Part shown: one piece after another, positions 1 to 11,869 of the stretch | How positions within the stretch are numbered: the stretch's first letter is position 1 | How the letters are laid out: each line of letters starts with the position of its first letter | Origin: Intoshia linei | Lineage: Eukaryota > Orthonectida > Rhopaluridae | Assembly (NCBI GenBank): GCA_001642005.1 | Contig: LWCA01000155.1 | Span: 1 to 45,910, forward strand | Reading direction: 5' to 3' | DNA length: 45,910 nucleotides | Notes under the pieces: model-generated | The model's database searches: none | Told to the model about the DNA's origin: nothing | What the model saw: the letters and a program-made list of their open reading frames with translations, nothing else | Made by a program: the position numbers and the translations under genes

Positions 1-2
1 AT

Positions 3-400
3 GACATTAAAACACACATCTCCAAATGTGACAATTGTAACCTCAACAAATCCGAAAGAACACTACACCAACTTTACTTAAAAACATCGTATCAAACCAC
101 GTTAACCAAATATGGGAAATAAATATATTAGGACCACTACCCGAAACATTCAATGGAAACAAATAAATCCTCACCATTATGGACCACTACAGCAATTGGC
201 CAATCGCAGTAACCATACCTAATATCGAAACTACGACCATCGCACCTTATATGCTAATAAGTAATAACAACTCCCCTTATATGCATGCACGGCATCCCAG
301 AAACAATTCGAACAGATAGAGGCACACAATTCGAATCTACGTTAATCAGAGCCCTCTGTCAAGACTGTGGAATAAGCCAAAAATTCGACCAACTGGGACG
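3..400 (+). pseudogene. Ty3/Gypsy integrase remnant
   Basis: Conceptual reading in shifted frames gives the CxxC half of an HHCC integrase zinc finger (CDNC near 27-38), then from about 113 a DDE-core stretch starting WEINILGPLPETF and containing ILTIMDHYSNWPIA, and near 300 an RTDRGTQFES motif carrying the second catalytic Asp. A frameshift separates the zinc finger from the core and an in-frame stop interrupts the core, so the copy is dead. The left end lies outside the window. The family call rests on motif order typical of Ty3/Gypsy integrases. No LTR is visible beside it. Confidence 0.75.
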
Positions 401-651
401 AAATCATACCATTTTTCTTTTTAAGCTATCGAAACAGCAAAAAACGAAAATCAATCCAAAGTAGTTTCCAGAACCAAATAAATGAGCATAAGCTTAATAA
501 TGACCTTAAATACCACCATCTCATTAATGATTAAAAGTAAATATTTCAACTAATAATGATAATAATGATTTTTGCTTTGTGTACCGACAATGGAGACAAA
601 GGGGAAAATGCTGTTAGAACATATTTAAATAAAATTTTTGATATTTATAAA

Positions 652-959
652 TAAAAAAACAAAACTGTAATAATATGGTCTGATAGACCATATGGTGAAT
701 TTAAAAATAAATATCTTGTACAGATATTAAAAATTAAATATGTATGCAAGATTCAGTAGAGATTTTTTGCAACAAGCCATGGGAATGGTAGTTTTAATAG
801 AATTGGGGTACGAGTGAAGCATATCGTGCGAAAATCAGTAATGTCCAAAATACATGATGCCCCTATTGTCAATGATGCAATAACATTGGTTAGTATGGCT
901 CAGAGGTTATGTCAAAAAACCTTCATTGAAAAAGGTCGTGGAGTTAAAAAGTACAAATA
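652..959 (+). pseudogene. DNA-transposon-associated protein remnant (FFATSHG-type)
   Basis: One frame reads VIIWSDRPYGEFKNKY, then after a single in-frame stop RFFATSHGNGSFNRIG and VNDAITLVSMAQRLCQK, ending at a stop at 957-959. The pair of motifs WSDGxxxxFKNK and FFATSHGKG recurs, as I remember it, in multicopy transposon-associated proteins of animals; I cannot name the superfamily securely. The upstream half is missing and there is an internal stop, so this is a fossil. Confidence 0.5.
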
Positions 960-1485
960 GAACAAAACAATATTTGCTGGCATTGAAAAATGCAATGCAA
1001 TTGAAATCGATAAAAGTCTCCTAATATTAAAAGAACACACTGGAGAGCATCCTTTCATTATATATCTAATATAATAAATTTATAAATAAATTTTACGTTT
1101 AAAATGTATGTATTAAAATTCTATATTATTTCTAAAAAGTTTAATTTGAATTTTTACACTATTATAACCACTAACCATAATTTAATTATTGGTAGTATCT
1201 ATCGACTTCATTCCTACTAAACTATTAAATAAATTAATTGTCTTCATTTATTTATAGATTCACAAAAATCTTCGATAAACTAACAGTGAACATTAAAAAG
1301 TGTTTTTTGTGAATTTCGAATGAATCACATTCTATGTTACAATTTAAGTATTGTAATTCGTTTCTCTCCAAACTAATGCTAATTAAAATATTTCAAATTT
1401 TTCTGTTGTCAATTTAAGGCTATTTCTGGACAATATATTATATTATTTTGTCATCTACATCTATTCTATCTGTTAATTTAATCAT

Positions 1486-1990
1486 TTGGGTGTTACAAGA
1501 ATGGGCTTGATAAAAAAATATTTAGACGTAAATTCTGAACCACGGTTAACTGATATACAAAATTTATTTAAAAAGGTTGATACAAAGACTGTCGACAATT
1601 TATTTTGTATGCAATGTTACTTTTACAAAATTAAATTTTGTTTAATTACACTACAAATTAGCAAAACATAAGAGTTTTATGCATATTTTCAGTATTGGAA
1701 GTTCAATTAAAACATAGAATGACTGCAACATCAATGGAAAAAGCAATTCTATCTGCCGACATACCTCTAAAAAATTAAATAACGTCAAGTTAAAAACAAT
1801 ATTTAAAAAAATGGGAATAAGTTTGCCATCTGAAAATATAAATGAAATTGATTCTTTGTATTTGAAAGAAATATAGAGAATAAAAAATTATTGTATTAAT
1901 AAATTAATCTTTATCATTATGGACGAAATATATTTAAATGGATATAAGCACATTAATACTATGATCGGAACATTAGAAAAACCTCAGAAT
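1486..1990 (+). pseudogene. hAT-like transposase N-terminal remnant
   Basis: The open stretch at 1486-1671 ends in a CMQC pair that could be a broken BED/CGGBP1-like finger. After a frame change, 1690-1990 reads LKHRMTATSMEKAILSADIP, then KTIFKKMGISLPSE, then IIMDEIYLNGYKHINTMIGT. The order ADIPLxKLxN, LPSE and a DE(T)-containing strand resembles the N-terminal and early catalytic part of hAT-like proteins. At least two frame changes and an internal stop show decay. No terminal repeats were found. Confidence 0.45.
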
Positions 1991-2539
1991 GTTATATTAT
2001 AAGATCGTAAAAATACTCTTGATAATACAATTAATCATAATTAAACAAACCAAAACAACGAAACTTTTTAAAATATAATATTAAAAAATATTTGATTTTG
2101 TAAGATCCAAATAATACACTTTTTATTCATCTTTATTAAGACTTGAATTAGAAATCGGAAACCTTTTAGATCTAGTGGACCACTTTTCTATTTTTTACAC
2201 GTGTATTAGAAATCGTAGATATGACTAACGGGTACTAAATTTAAAAAAAATTATGAAATTCTGCATTTATTATTATTATTTAAGACAACGCTGCGTGTTC
2301 TACAACAGAACTATCTAATAATGGCAATACAATTATGTTTAAAAATTTATATAACGGTGCCAGAGCCGACAAGGCCCCAGAAATATTATTATTATGGCGA
2401 ATAAGAGATTTCATCACTGTTCAAAAAAAAATTTAACGAAAAAACAGCACTACGTGAATTTTTTTTCCAAAAGTTAAATAAATTTGATTTGTAAGTTAAA
2501 TTTTTTTATTTTTATAAATTAAAAAAAAAATCGCCCTAA

Positions 2540-2950
2540 CTATAACACTTACAGACACCAATCACTCCATAAAGATGACCTAAAGGCTAGTTTTAACTTC
2601 ATGGTAAGCAGCCTTAAAAAAGTTTGCATGGTAAATGATTCTAACACACTAATCCAAGGATTAGAATTATTAGCTACTCAAGAAATCCTCCACCGCTTAC
2701 CGAAACAGATACTTGATAAATTACGCTTCAATCAAGAATATATTTTAAAAATGGCTATGGTCATGCTGCAAAGTTACACTCCCATCAAAGACAGAATAGG
2801 GACAAGCAGATTAAGATGTTACAACTGCAACATGAATGGCCACAAATCCGATGAGTGCCATTCATCTAGAGGGGAAGTGTATCGAGTTGATATGGTAACA
2901 TATAATACAAAAGTTAAAGTTCTAATAATAAAAGCTGTTTTAAATTTTTC
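2540..2950 (+). pseudogene. LTR-retrotransposon gag remnant with zinc knuckle
   Basis: An open frame from 2601 encodes a helical Gag-like stretch (LLATQEILHRLPKQILDKLR) followed by a CCHC zinc knuckle, CYNCNMNGHKSDEC (CX2CX4HX4C), near 2818-2860. Gag proteins use this knuckle to bind RNA. The frame then runs straight into the LTR-like sequence at 2951 with no protease or pol after it, so this is a truncated or recombined copy. Confidence 0.65.
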
Positions 2951-3063
2951 TGTTACTTTAATTAAACTTATTACGTTACAATTTATATCAAGAATTATTG
3001 AATGATCTAAAATTCATATACTAAATTATAATATCTTGTATAGTAATAAACATTCTAACAACA
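2951..3063 (+). repeat. Short LTR-like repeat, copy 1
   Basis: Begins TGTTAC and ends CAACA. It aligns by eye over about 110 bp with 9830-9943; the best shared block is TATAGTAATAAACATT, which includes an AATAAA-type signal. A length near 113 bp is unusually short for an LTR. It abuts the truncated gag. Confidence 0.55.
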
Positions 3064-3099
3064 CTACTATGAGAAAAAATTTGTAATGCGATGAAGAAA

Positions 3100-4050
3100 G
3101 TGATTATAAATCCTATGATAGTGATTGTAATCAGTATTCAATTAAAGATTCATTAACATCGGAATGGTATTGGTTCGAACTTGACATTTGGTTTAACCTA
3201 CAATTAGAAGGTGACTATTTGAATTATAAATTCAAGGATACAAGTATTATAAAAAGCAAATTTAGACAAGAGTTAATTAAATTAAATTCCGCTGATGCAA
3301 ACCAATGTGCGACGCTTATTTACGACAATATTCCAGCTACACAATCATCATATCAACAGACAGAAATGTACTTGGATTTGGGGACAAAAATCCCTTTACA
3401 AACAAAATAAGCAATGAGATGCTTATGATTATTAATAAAACAACTACTATTAATAATTAATTAACTATTATTAATAAACCAGATCATCATTTAAAAAACT
3501 TTAGTAAAGTGATAATGACAAGAGAGAGCTTTTAAAATATAAGTAATATCCGTGCCCGACCATTAACCAAACTATCATATGAATTGGTAGGCTCCAAACT
3601 AGCGAATGGAAAAAATGTAAATCTAATAGACACTCTTAAAAACTTAATGGCTTGTGACTTACAGCCCGATTCTGAAATTAGCATTAACCTTTATCAAATT
3701 GACAATATACTTACGTACTAAGGATCAGCTTCTTTATAGCTACAAGCAGTTATCAATCAGTCACAGATCACAAAGCAGTTTCACTGAATCGGTTAGGAGG
3801 CTGAACAATAGAAATATAATTTGAAAATGATTAAAGGTTACAAACCTCACAAGATTGAACACTGAAACCAATCTTTGTATGTCGAAATTATTCGTTTATA
3901 TAATGGAAATTGTTTCTCTTCCTTTCTTGAATGTTTTTAATATAACAAAAAAGAATTCAATGTTTGCAATAATTAAACAAGATTCACCCGACTTTTATAT
4001 AGTTTTAGATGATTTCAATAAACAAAATTAAACCCCTTCAAAAAACAAGA
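3100..4050 (+). other. Fragmentary open frames of unknown, probably transposon, origin
   Basis: Three separate frames look protein-like by composition but carry no motif I recognise: 3219-3410 (KFRQELIKLNSADANQ), about 3545-3718 (ARPLTKLSYELVGSKL) and about 3835-4030 (DSPDFYIVLDDFN). Stops and frame changes break them. Their position among transposon fossils suggests pol or env-like pieces, which is inference only. Confidence 0.3.
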
Positions 4051-4554
4051 GATAATTAATAATTGTCGTATACCAACATTGAGCATCCCAAAAGCAAGCA
4101 TAAGTAAAATTTATTATTTTCACCATATTAATATTAAATTGAATTTTAACAAATATTGTTTATTTATTGTAAAGCATAGCATTTGCATATTCTTTCAAAA
4201 CTATAGAAGATAGAAACGATATCCTAAACGATTTTTTTAAATGGGACATTGATATGCTCTGAGAGAAAGAAAAGATTCAGAATATAGAAAAAGTCAGAAC
4301 ATTTTATCATTGCAAATGGTGAATTATTTTTTAAGAACGGTTAATTTATTCAATGTAAAAGTATAATTGAATTATGTATAAAATCAAATACTTAAGGTGA
4401 TATGCGACGATGAAGTAGATTTGAATGTGGAATACATTAAAGATATGCATATTATGTGGCACTGTGGAGTTGTGAAAGTATTGATATTTTTTATTTATAT
4501 AATTTTGTTTAGACTAATCAAAAGTCAGATACATTTTATTATAATATAAAAAAG

Positions 4555-5175
4555 GAAGACATAGCAAACTACATTGCTAAATACCCACAGTGTCAAAAAA
4601 GTAAAACTTTGAATACTGTCCAAAATGTCAGGCCTATTATATCAACACGTATATATGAACGGTACATAGCTGACTGTATAAGACTTTTAGAGTATGAGGA
4701 AGTGAATCGTGGCTTCAAATATATATTGAATGTCATTGACTGCTATTCAAAACATATGTGGGGAGCTAAATTAAAAAATAAGTGCAATATAAATAATATC
4801 CAAATTTAAAAAAATATTTTTACAATTTGAACCGCCAAAAATATTGCATACAGACATCGGAAGAAAATTCAAAAACTCTGAAGTTAAAGGCTTATGCAGT
4901 AAAATGATGATTCGTATCGTTCACGGTAGGCCACGGCATCCACAGTCACAAGGACGCATTGAACGGTTTATTTTAAAATATATTTTTTTATTATTATTTA
5001 GTGCAAATCAGACTGTGAAACGGTAGATATCTAAAACAATTGATGATGGTAAAAAGTAGATAGATATGCTACCACATATTGTACACACATATAATACCAT
5101 TATTCACAGGGCGACACAAAAAACTCTATTTTCTGTTTTTATGGGTTGCTCTGGTTTAATACGTATTAATAATGT
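4555..5175 (+). pseudogene. KRBA2/GIN-like integrase remnant
   Basis: The pieces in order are DIANYIAKYPQCQKSK (end of the zinc finger), RGFKYILNVIDCYSKHMWGA (first catalytic Asp strand), LHTDIGRKFKNSEVKGLCSK (second Asp), HGRPRHPQSQGRIERF (catalytic Glu helix) and IVHTYNTIIHRATQKT (C-terminal helix). The GRPRHPQSQG signature is typical of the Gypsy-integrase-derived KRBA2/GIN family. Frame changes occur near 4805 and 5030 and there are in-frame stops, so it is not functional. About 620 bp survive. Confidence 0.7.
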
Positions 5176-5959
5176 GTAATAATATAAATCAATTTTAAGA
5201 TTTACATCAAACGTGGAATAACATGATGGCGAGTCCACAAGTTACATAATAAATATGGTTCGGAATGCGAATGCAAATATAACAAAATTTGATATTGGTA
5301 TACATTCATATTAATAAATTCATGACTATATATTTGTAAGAGACCAAATAAGGTTACGAAAGAATTAGACACAAATGTTAAAACAAAAAAGAGCTTTTTA
5401 TTTACAGTTTTCTAACAAAATTGACATTATTTTAACAAGAAACGTAATAGCTATACAATTGAAAATGAAGAAACTAATGAAATAAAGAATGTTACTGTAA
5501 ACCAAATAAAAATGATTACCTAAAATTTTATTTTTAAAAGCTAATTCACAATTGTGTATTTTTTACATGCTCTATTTATAATAATTTCCACCATAAAACT
5601 AAGTTCAATTAAATATATTATCACCGACTGTACTCTTTAGTCTTTATTTAATTTTTATTTACAATTATGTTTCCATTAAAAAACAGTTTAGACTGAAATA
5701 TTAAAATTTAATTTGTTATTCACAAATGGACTAAAAATGTTCGATCGCGTTTATATTTATTTAAAATTTAAGTCAATTGAAGATGGAATTTGTCCCTATA
5801 AACCCAAGTTAAGAATGCAAATCTGCAGAACCAACAAATATAACAAAAAAAAGCATTTTATAGTGTTTACACCAGATTTAATTAACAGAGTTTAATTAAT
5901 ATTATAATAATTCCATACCATCCAAGTCTCTCGAATTTTCGGTTTCAATATATCATTAT

Positions 5960-6207
5960 AAGGATTCTGTTGGTAATCATTGCTTCAGAAATATTTCCAA
6001 ATTTTCTCTGAAATTATTATGTTTACCAATCAGCAATGCCACCGTTGAGCGGGTATTCTCAAAAGCTAGCTAGATTAAGTATCCACGGAGAAACATAATG
6101 GGAATTGAAATTTTAATATCTCTTATTAAGATAAAAAATAATCTGGAAGGTTTAGGACTAACTTGTGATAATTATCAATCTCTAAAAGAAATGACTAATT
6201 ATGATTA
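5960..6207 (+). pseudogene. hAT transposase C-terminal dimerisation domain remnant
   Basis: One frame reads SLKLLCLPISNATVERVFS, then after an in-frame TAG the helix MGIEILISLIKIKNNLEGLG. LPxSNATVERVFS is the hallmark of the hAT family C-terminal dimerisation domain. Nothing upstream gives the rest of the transposase and no terminal repeats are visible. Confidence 0.75.
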
Positions 6208-6363
6208 ATCAATATATGAAAGGCATCAATCTAATGATCCCAACTCAGAAATTGATTATAACCATTATTATAAAATTGTAACTTAAAGATAATTTAAATT
6301 ATTAAATCGTAAATTCCAAACAATCTTCTGATTCTTGTAGTCACCACAATTTAACAATTTCCT

Positions 6364-6600
6364 ATGGAAAAATTTATCGATAAACCTCACCAATTGATCA
6401 ATTTAAATGAAAATTTAAACCAAAGCCCACAGGAGTGGATTAAAGATTTTGAACAATTTTTATTAATTATAGAAAATGAATATAATCACAAATATGATAA
6501 ATCAAAAGCAAACCTTTTGACTTATTTATTGGGCAAAAGAGCAAGAAATCGTCTTGATTGCAGTTATATTAAGAATAGCCTTAAAAAAGAAATTAAATAG
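6364..6600 (+). pseudogene. Gypsy gag fragment
   Basis: A 78-codon open frame from 6364 contains SPQEWIKDFEQFLL and KANLLTYLLGKRAR, the WxxxFE...LxxxLxGxA pattern of Ty3/Gypsy capsid proteins. It ends at a TAG where integrase sequence abruptly begins, so the gag is truncated by rearrangement. Confidence 0.6.
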
Positions 6601-6960
6601 GTAATTATATTAATAATCCCTCCTGAATCTATTCACACAGATATGGGTCATCAGTTTGAAAGCAAATTAGTGAAGGAACTCTTTAAGACATTGGATATTA
6701 ATAAAACTGAATCAAAACCATACAGACACAGAGAGAATGGAATAATTGAAAAGATAAATAAAACCTTACGGGAAAAATTACGTATTTGCACTAAAAATAA
6801 ATTTAATGATTGGCATTCACATTTAACCAAAATTTTAATATCTCTCAGATTCTTGCCCAATGAGCGTAATAATAAATCTCCTTTGTAAATAGTATACGGC
6901 AACCAGAACATATTATCCAATTCTAAACAATTTAAAAACTCTCGTACTGATTATAAGAAA
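6601..6960 (+). pseudogene. Gypsy integrase fragment, out of normal order
   Basis: The frame runs from IPPESIHTDMGHQFESKLVK (second catalytic Asp region) through a HRENGIIEKINKTLREKL helix holding the catalytic Glu, to WHSHLTKILISLRFLPNERN. These are the second half of the integrase core. It lies between gag and the zinc knuckle/protease region, whereas in Ty3/Gypsy elements integrase follows RNase H. It is therefore a rearranged or nested copy. One stop follows SPL. Confidence 0.7.
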
Positions 6961-7179
6961 AACTATCTCATCGAAACAAATACTTGAAGCGCTTACAACG
7001 TAATTACAACAATAAAATACCTAAATCCGGTACAGATCACGAATTATTTTTTATTCCAAACTTACCTATCAAATCAAAAGAATTGGAAAAAGATCCAGTT
7101 AATAGTAAAACCTGTATTCAATTTTGTCGCCAGTAATATATATACAATACAATAATAAATATAAAGCAGACAAAAAAAT

Positions 7180-8735
7180 CCTAAAGCTTTTAAATGATTT
7201 GATTGTGGGACGATCGGCCATACCTCTCGAAATTGCAAAAAGCAAGTGACTCGAGCAATTTAACAATCCAATCAAAAGCAGATTGAAGAAGAAATTCATG
7301 CTGTCGATGGAACTGAGAAGGTAATAATAAAGTTTGTGGTTGCACGAATTCACAAGTAAACTGTTTAAATGTTGAAGTATTTAAAAAAATAAAGGGTCTA
7401 TAAACTAAAATGTGCTGATGTATTGGTCAAAGTCATTGTATAAGGTCAGCTGATGGCTCACCAATTAATGTATTTGGGGTTTTCCAATTAAATATTGTGA
7501 ACGGGAATTCAATTAAAGTTTAAGTTATCAATACTCATAATTTATTAGGCTATACGGATGCTATCAAGCTTGGAATTGTCCAATATACAAGGCAAAATAT
7601 AATATCGAATGAATTCCCATATAATTTAATTATTAATGAGTATAATGATGTAATATCCAATAAACCTGGTCTGATCAATAAAATTGTTCATAAAATAAAT
7701 TTAATTCCCAATCATGACTTATAATCTGCTAAATCGTTCAATGTTGAAATTTAATCAAATTGAAAAAATTACCAATACATTTTGTTCTAATTACTTTCTA
7801 ATAAAAAAGAAAGATGAAAAAAGTCGTATAGTCGTAGATTATCGTATATTACGACAGGTACCCAGCACTCGATTTAAATACATGTTTGAATAAATTAGAA
7901 GGGAAATCTATCTTTTCAACGTTGGATCTCACCAATAGTTTTTGGCATTTAAAAAATATCACCGTGTATTTAAATGACATAATTATAGCGTCTTTATGAT
8001 TATATGAACAAACTAGATTTTCGATTTAAGTTTTTGCGTAAAGCTAAATTAACAGTTAAACCAAAAAAATGTCAATTTGGAAAATCAAGTATTAATATTT
8101 TGGGTCATGGTAATTGATAATAATGGAGTTAAAGTTGATGAATCAAAAATAAATGCAATTTCAGATAGAAGTTCCAACAAACAATTAAACGAATTCGAAG
8201 CTATTTAGGAGTTTGTAATTTTTATCGAAGGTTTATATCAAACTTTTCAGAGATAACAGAGCCATTGCATAGAGTGTTTAAAGGAAAAACGTCTTATTTC
8301 GAATGATGAATTACAAAAATCTTTTGAATCAGAGATTACCTTTGCTCTCTGCTCCAATATTGACATTACTTAAATCTGGTGTAGATTATCAATTGGAGTG
8401 TGATGCATCTAACGTTGATATTGGTGCCGTCCTCTTATAGAATGGGAAGATCATTGATTATTATAGTAAGCTATTATCAAATAAGGAACGTAGATATAGT
8501 ACAACACAGAAAGATTTTTTAACAATGGTCAAAAGTATGTTGATGCTTAAATGATATTTAATAGGTCGCTTATTTATTGTAATTACCGACCATCGCCCTT
8601 TAATTGGCTTACGTGATTCCAAAAATATACCGGATAAGCTTATTCGGTGGTTAATGAAAATCGAAGATTTTGAGTATAAAATTGAATATAGACCCGGTTA
8701 TAAAAATTTTATCTCGTTCTGCGAAAATTCGAGAA
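7180..8735 (+). pseudogene. Gypsy zinc knuckle, protease, RT and RNase H remnant
   Basis: In order: a zinc knuckle near 7189-7240 whose first Cys is replaced by a stop (then FDCGTIGHTSRNC); protease-like segments including LLGYTDAIKLGIV (7540-7570); the RT leader NDVISNKPGLINKIVHKINL; RT strand LIKKKDEKSRIVVDYR; the polymerase motif present as YLND instead of the expected YxDD (near 7966); and RNase H from about 8345 with LECDASNVDIGAVLL, YSTTQKDFLTMV and DHRPLIGLRDSKN. Many frameshifts and stops are present. It is a long but inactive pol copy. Confidence 0.8.
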
Positions 8736-9020
8736 ATACGATTTAATAAGGTATCACCCTTAACGATTCAAATGAATGATACAGATATTGCGAATGTTTT
8801 GAATAATATTAATGATATATCTCATACTAACCCTTTGAGGAATACATTAAACATACATATCACGAAATTTATATATTCCACCATTTTCTAAAGGGTGTTT
8901 TACATTAATTTTGTAATTAAAATGATTGCATTTTTATCTTTTGATATATTTTACCATATTGTGTCAATTCCTCAAAGATGTAATGATGAAATAAGCAAAT
9001 TTCACGTTTTACATATACAC

Positions 9021-9465
9021 TAGGGTGTCCACTTTTTTTATCAAAAAAAGCTATTTTGTCTGTATGTTCTGTAATGTTAATAAAGTACATACTTTATTCT
9101 CATTATCAACACACACATTATCACTAAAATCGAATCAAATCACACATTAAAATCGAATTAAATAATTTATTATAGGTTAACTTAATTAATTATTATTTAA
9201 TTCAATAAATATTATAGATCACTTATCTGTTACATTACATGTTCATTTTTTATTTTTAAATAACATTATCAAAAAGAAATGAAATCGGTTAATATTGAAA
9301 ATATTACCCTATGTTTGACAAAAGTCAGGTAAACGATGACCGATGACCGTAAATATTAACCGATTTCATTTCTTTTTGGTAATGTTGTTTAAAAATAACA
9401 AATGAACATACAGACAAAATGGCTTTTCTTAGCTTCAAAAAAAAGTATCAAAAGTGGATACCCTA
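9021..9465. mobile_element. MITE-like element with nested palindromes
   Basis: The left end TAGGGTGTCCACTTTT (9021) and its inverted partner AAAAGTGGATACCCTA (ending 9465) form terminal inverted repeats that extend imperfectly for about 50 bp to GTCTGTATGTTC. Inside, 9239-9296 and 9350-9406 form a second long inverted repeat (TTATCAAAAAGAAATGAAAT against its complement). The element is about 445 bp and non-coding. No clear target-site duplication was seen, so the superfamily is unassigned. Confidence 0.7.
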
Positions 9466-9829
9466 ATATACACGTATTTATATAAGTAAATTTCAAACGA
9501 ATCGTACATAAATGTATTCAAAATTTTTTAAATATTGAACCGAGAATAAATAGAGAAACTCTCATAATTAACTGCATTCAACATAAACATCAGTAGAAAA
9601 CATGCTATGATAGGAAAATTCCCAATATTGAAAAGTACCACTACAAAACATAAAAAACTTTTCTATCAAAACTAAACAACAATTACCTTATATTCAAAGG
9701 AACAAAAATAAATCAAAACTATTAATACATACGAAACCCATTACATCAATTCCTTTGAATTATCAACGTCATCGCAAACTACCCAAGAAATTTAATGATT
9801 GTGTCTCTCCGTTGGTGGGAGGAGTCACG
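9466..9829. other. No gene seen; possible 3' tail of a Gypsy element
   Basis: AT-rich sequence without a convincing frame. Its last 20 bases contain a purine-rich run (GGTGGGAGGAG, 9815-9824) directly before the LTR-like repeat, which would suit a polypurine tract. Confidence 0.35.
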
Positions 9830-9943
9830 TGTTAACCATACCTAATTATATAATAAACTTAGTAACTTGATAATTATCCAATTATTGAAAGATCCAAGAT
9901 ACAAAATTATAATATATTGTATAGTAATAAACATTTTACAACA
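9830..9943 (+). repeat. Short LTR-like repeat, copy 2
   Basis: Starts TGTTAACC and ends CAACA, about 114 bp, and aligns with 2951-3063. It is preceded by a purine-rich tract and contains AATAAA. It is probably the 3' LTR of the decayed Gypsy copy upstream, although the element between the two LTRs is rearranged. Confidence 0.55.
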
Positions 9944-11869
9944 TTACTCCCAGTGATATAGAAAAATCAACTGCTACATTTTAATTGAACGGACTCGGGT
10001 GAGTCCGAAACTAATAGATTCATAAAAATACAAACCATTTTAATTGCTTCTTTCACATTGCCATAATGTAAATTGGTTAAAAATCGGTTTTCTACGCACA
10101 CAAGTTGTAAATGCACCCTTAAAGGTATACAGCAACATTCTAAATGTGTAATGTATACAATTCACAATAATATATATAATATGTAATAGTCATCTTTAGA
10201 GAATGAAATGTAATATTGAAATATTTTACTTGAAATTTTCTTTGAAAATTTAAAAGTATCTTGTATCATTCTAATAGCATTTTTTGGGTTACCTTTGAGT
10301 AAACAATAGCAAGTGGTTATCTAAACTATATTTAAATGTTATTCGTTATATTTACGGTATATAATTAGAAATTCAACCAATTTCGCAATAATTTTTATAT
10401 AGATGATAAAACTTAAAATTTCAGAAGTAACTACTAAAAAATAATCTCATAAATATAATAGTAACTTAAATTTTACAACCATTATACTTAAAATATAGTA
10501 AACTAACATTCAAAGAAGGTGTATATCCTAACTTATATAAAGGCTACACAATTTTTGTTTGTGTACGTGTGTTCCACTTCATTGAAATAACACTTTATTA
10601 CATTAAAATAAATAAATTAAATATTTGTTAATATTTTATTTAATTTTGATTAATTAATTATTAATTAACTAACCAAAGAAACATTAGAATATATTTCTGG
10701 TAAGGTCATCCATGAAATATATTGATTTCCTAAATTTTTTTTAATTAAGACATTACTGTGATAATAAACTTACATAATGCAATTTGATTAGTATTTACTA
10801 TTATAAAAAATTTATATTGCACAATGTCAGCCCACTACAATGAAATTACGGTGTTTACTGTTTCGAAAATTGGCTAATGCAGAATAAAGAATGGTAAGGA
10901 TTTTACCCAATTTTGTCATCTAAAAAGTATAATTAAAACATGCACAAAAATAAGGGTTTAAAATGTTATTGAAACAATTATATCAAAATATTTTTCAGCT
11001 AAATAAATTCTAAAAAAAAAAGCAGCTACATTTTTAAGTTAATTTTGTCGTCCAAGGGAAAATTATTTTATAATAAATATAACAGTAACCTAATAGCCTA
11101 ACTGCTAACCATAACTTGAATATTATTAGTATCATGTGGTAATATGTATGTAATATAAATGGTTTAAAATTTTTGCCCTTACAAATAATACAAGTCTTTC
11201 ATTATCCATATTAAAAAACAGAAAAAAACTAAATAATATAAATTGAAAACAAATAGTATAAAAAAAACAACTTTCAATTAAAGCAACATCTCACAATTTC
11301 AAGTCAAGAAATTAGTCCAATTTTTGAAAGTCTAGACTCCAGGCAAGTAAAGTATGAATATTATTCATTCAACAATAATATATACATCAATAATTGAAAC
11401 TTACATTTCCTTTGTAATAAATATGTATCGCTTTGATTAAATAATGGAAAATAATTAGAGAATAATCCTGGCTATTTATAAAACATGGTGTAAATTCAAG
11501 ATATGATCCATTTGAAAAATCATCAATTAATTTGTCAAGAATATTTGTTGAATAGAATATAATTGTAGTCTAATTATAATATTAATATAAACTTAAATAA
11601 GTTGTGTTTTTTACGATATATGATGTTTCCAAGTAATTATGTATTATATAATTTCCAAATTTCCACCCCAGAAATCCATCATTTCCCGGTGAAAAGTAAT
11701 TTTTAATATATTATTAACCAATATTTTTCAAGTATTTCGATTAAAATAAAAATGTAAATATTGATCCTAAAATTTCGAAAAACATTAGGGTGTCACATTT
11801 TTTGGAGTTCATTCAGGGATATTTCATTGTCATTAGATGAAGTTATTGTATATTCTTTAATATATGTGG
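9944..11869. other. AT-rich non-coding stretch with an R1 fragment
   Basis: No supported gene. It contains a GC-rich 6-bp hairpin (GGACTC/GAGTCC, about 9991-10006) and an R1 terminal fragment starting CCTAACTTATATAA at 10527 and running to about 10610. The rest is AT-rich with no recognisable structure. Confidence 0.5.

Noticed and set aside
5713-5895. 60-codon plus-strand frame (FDRVYIYLKFKSIEDGICPY)
   Set aside because: Looks weakly protein-like but short and motif-free; perhaps a transposon piece, not enough to call.
6651-6920. Minus-strand frame opposite the integrase fragment
   Set aside because: The plus strand has clear integrase motifs; the minus frame is an antisense shadow.
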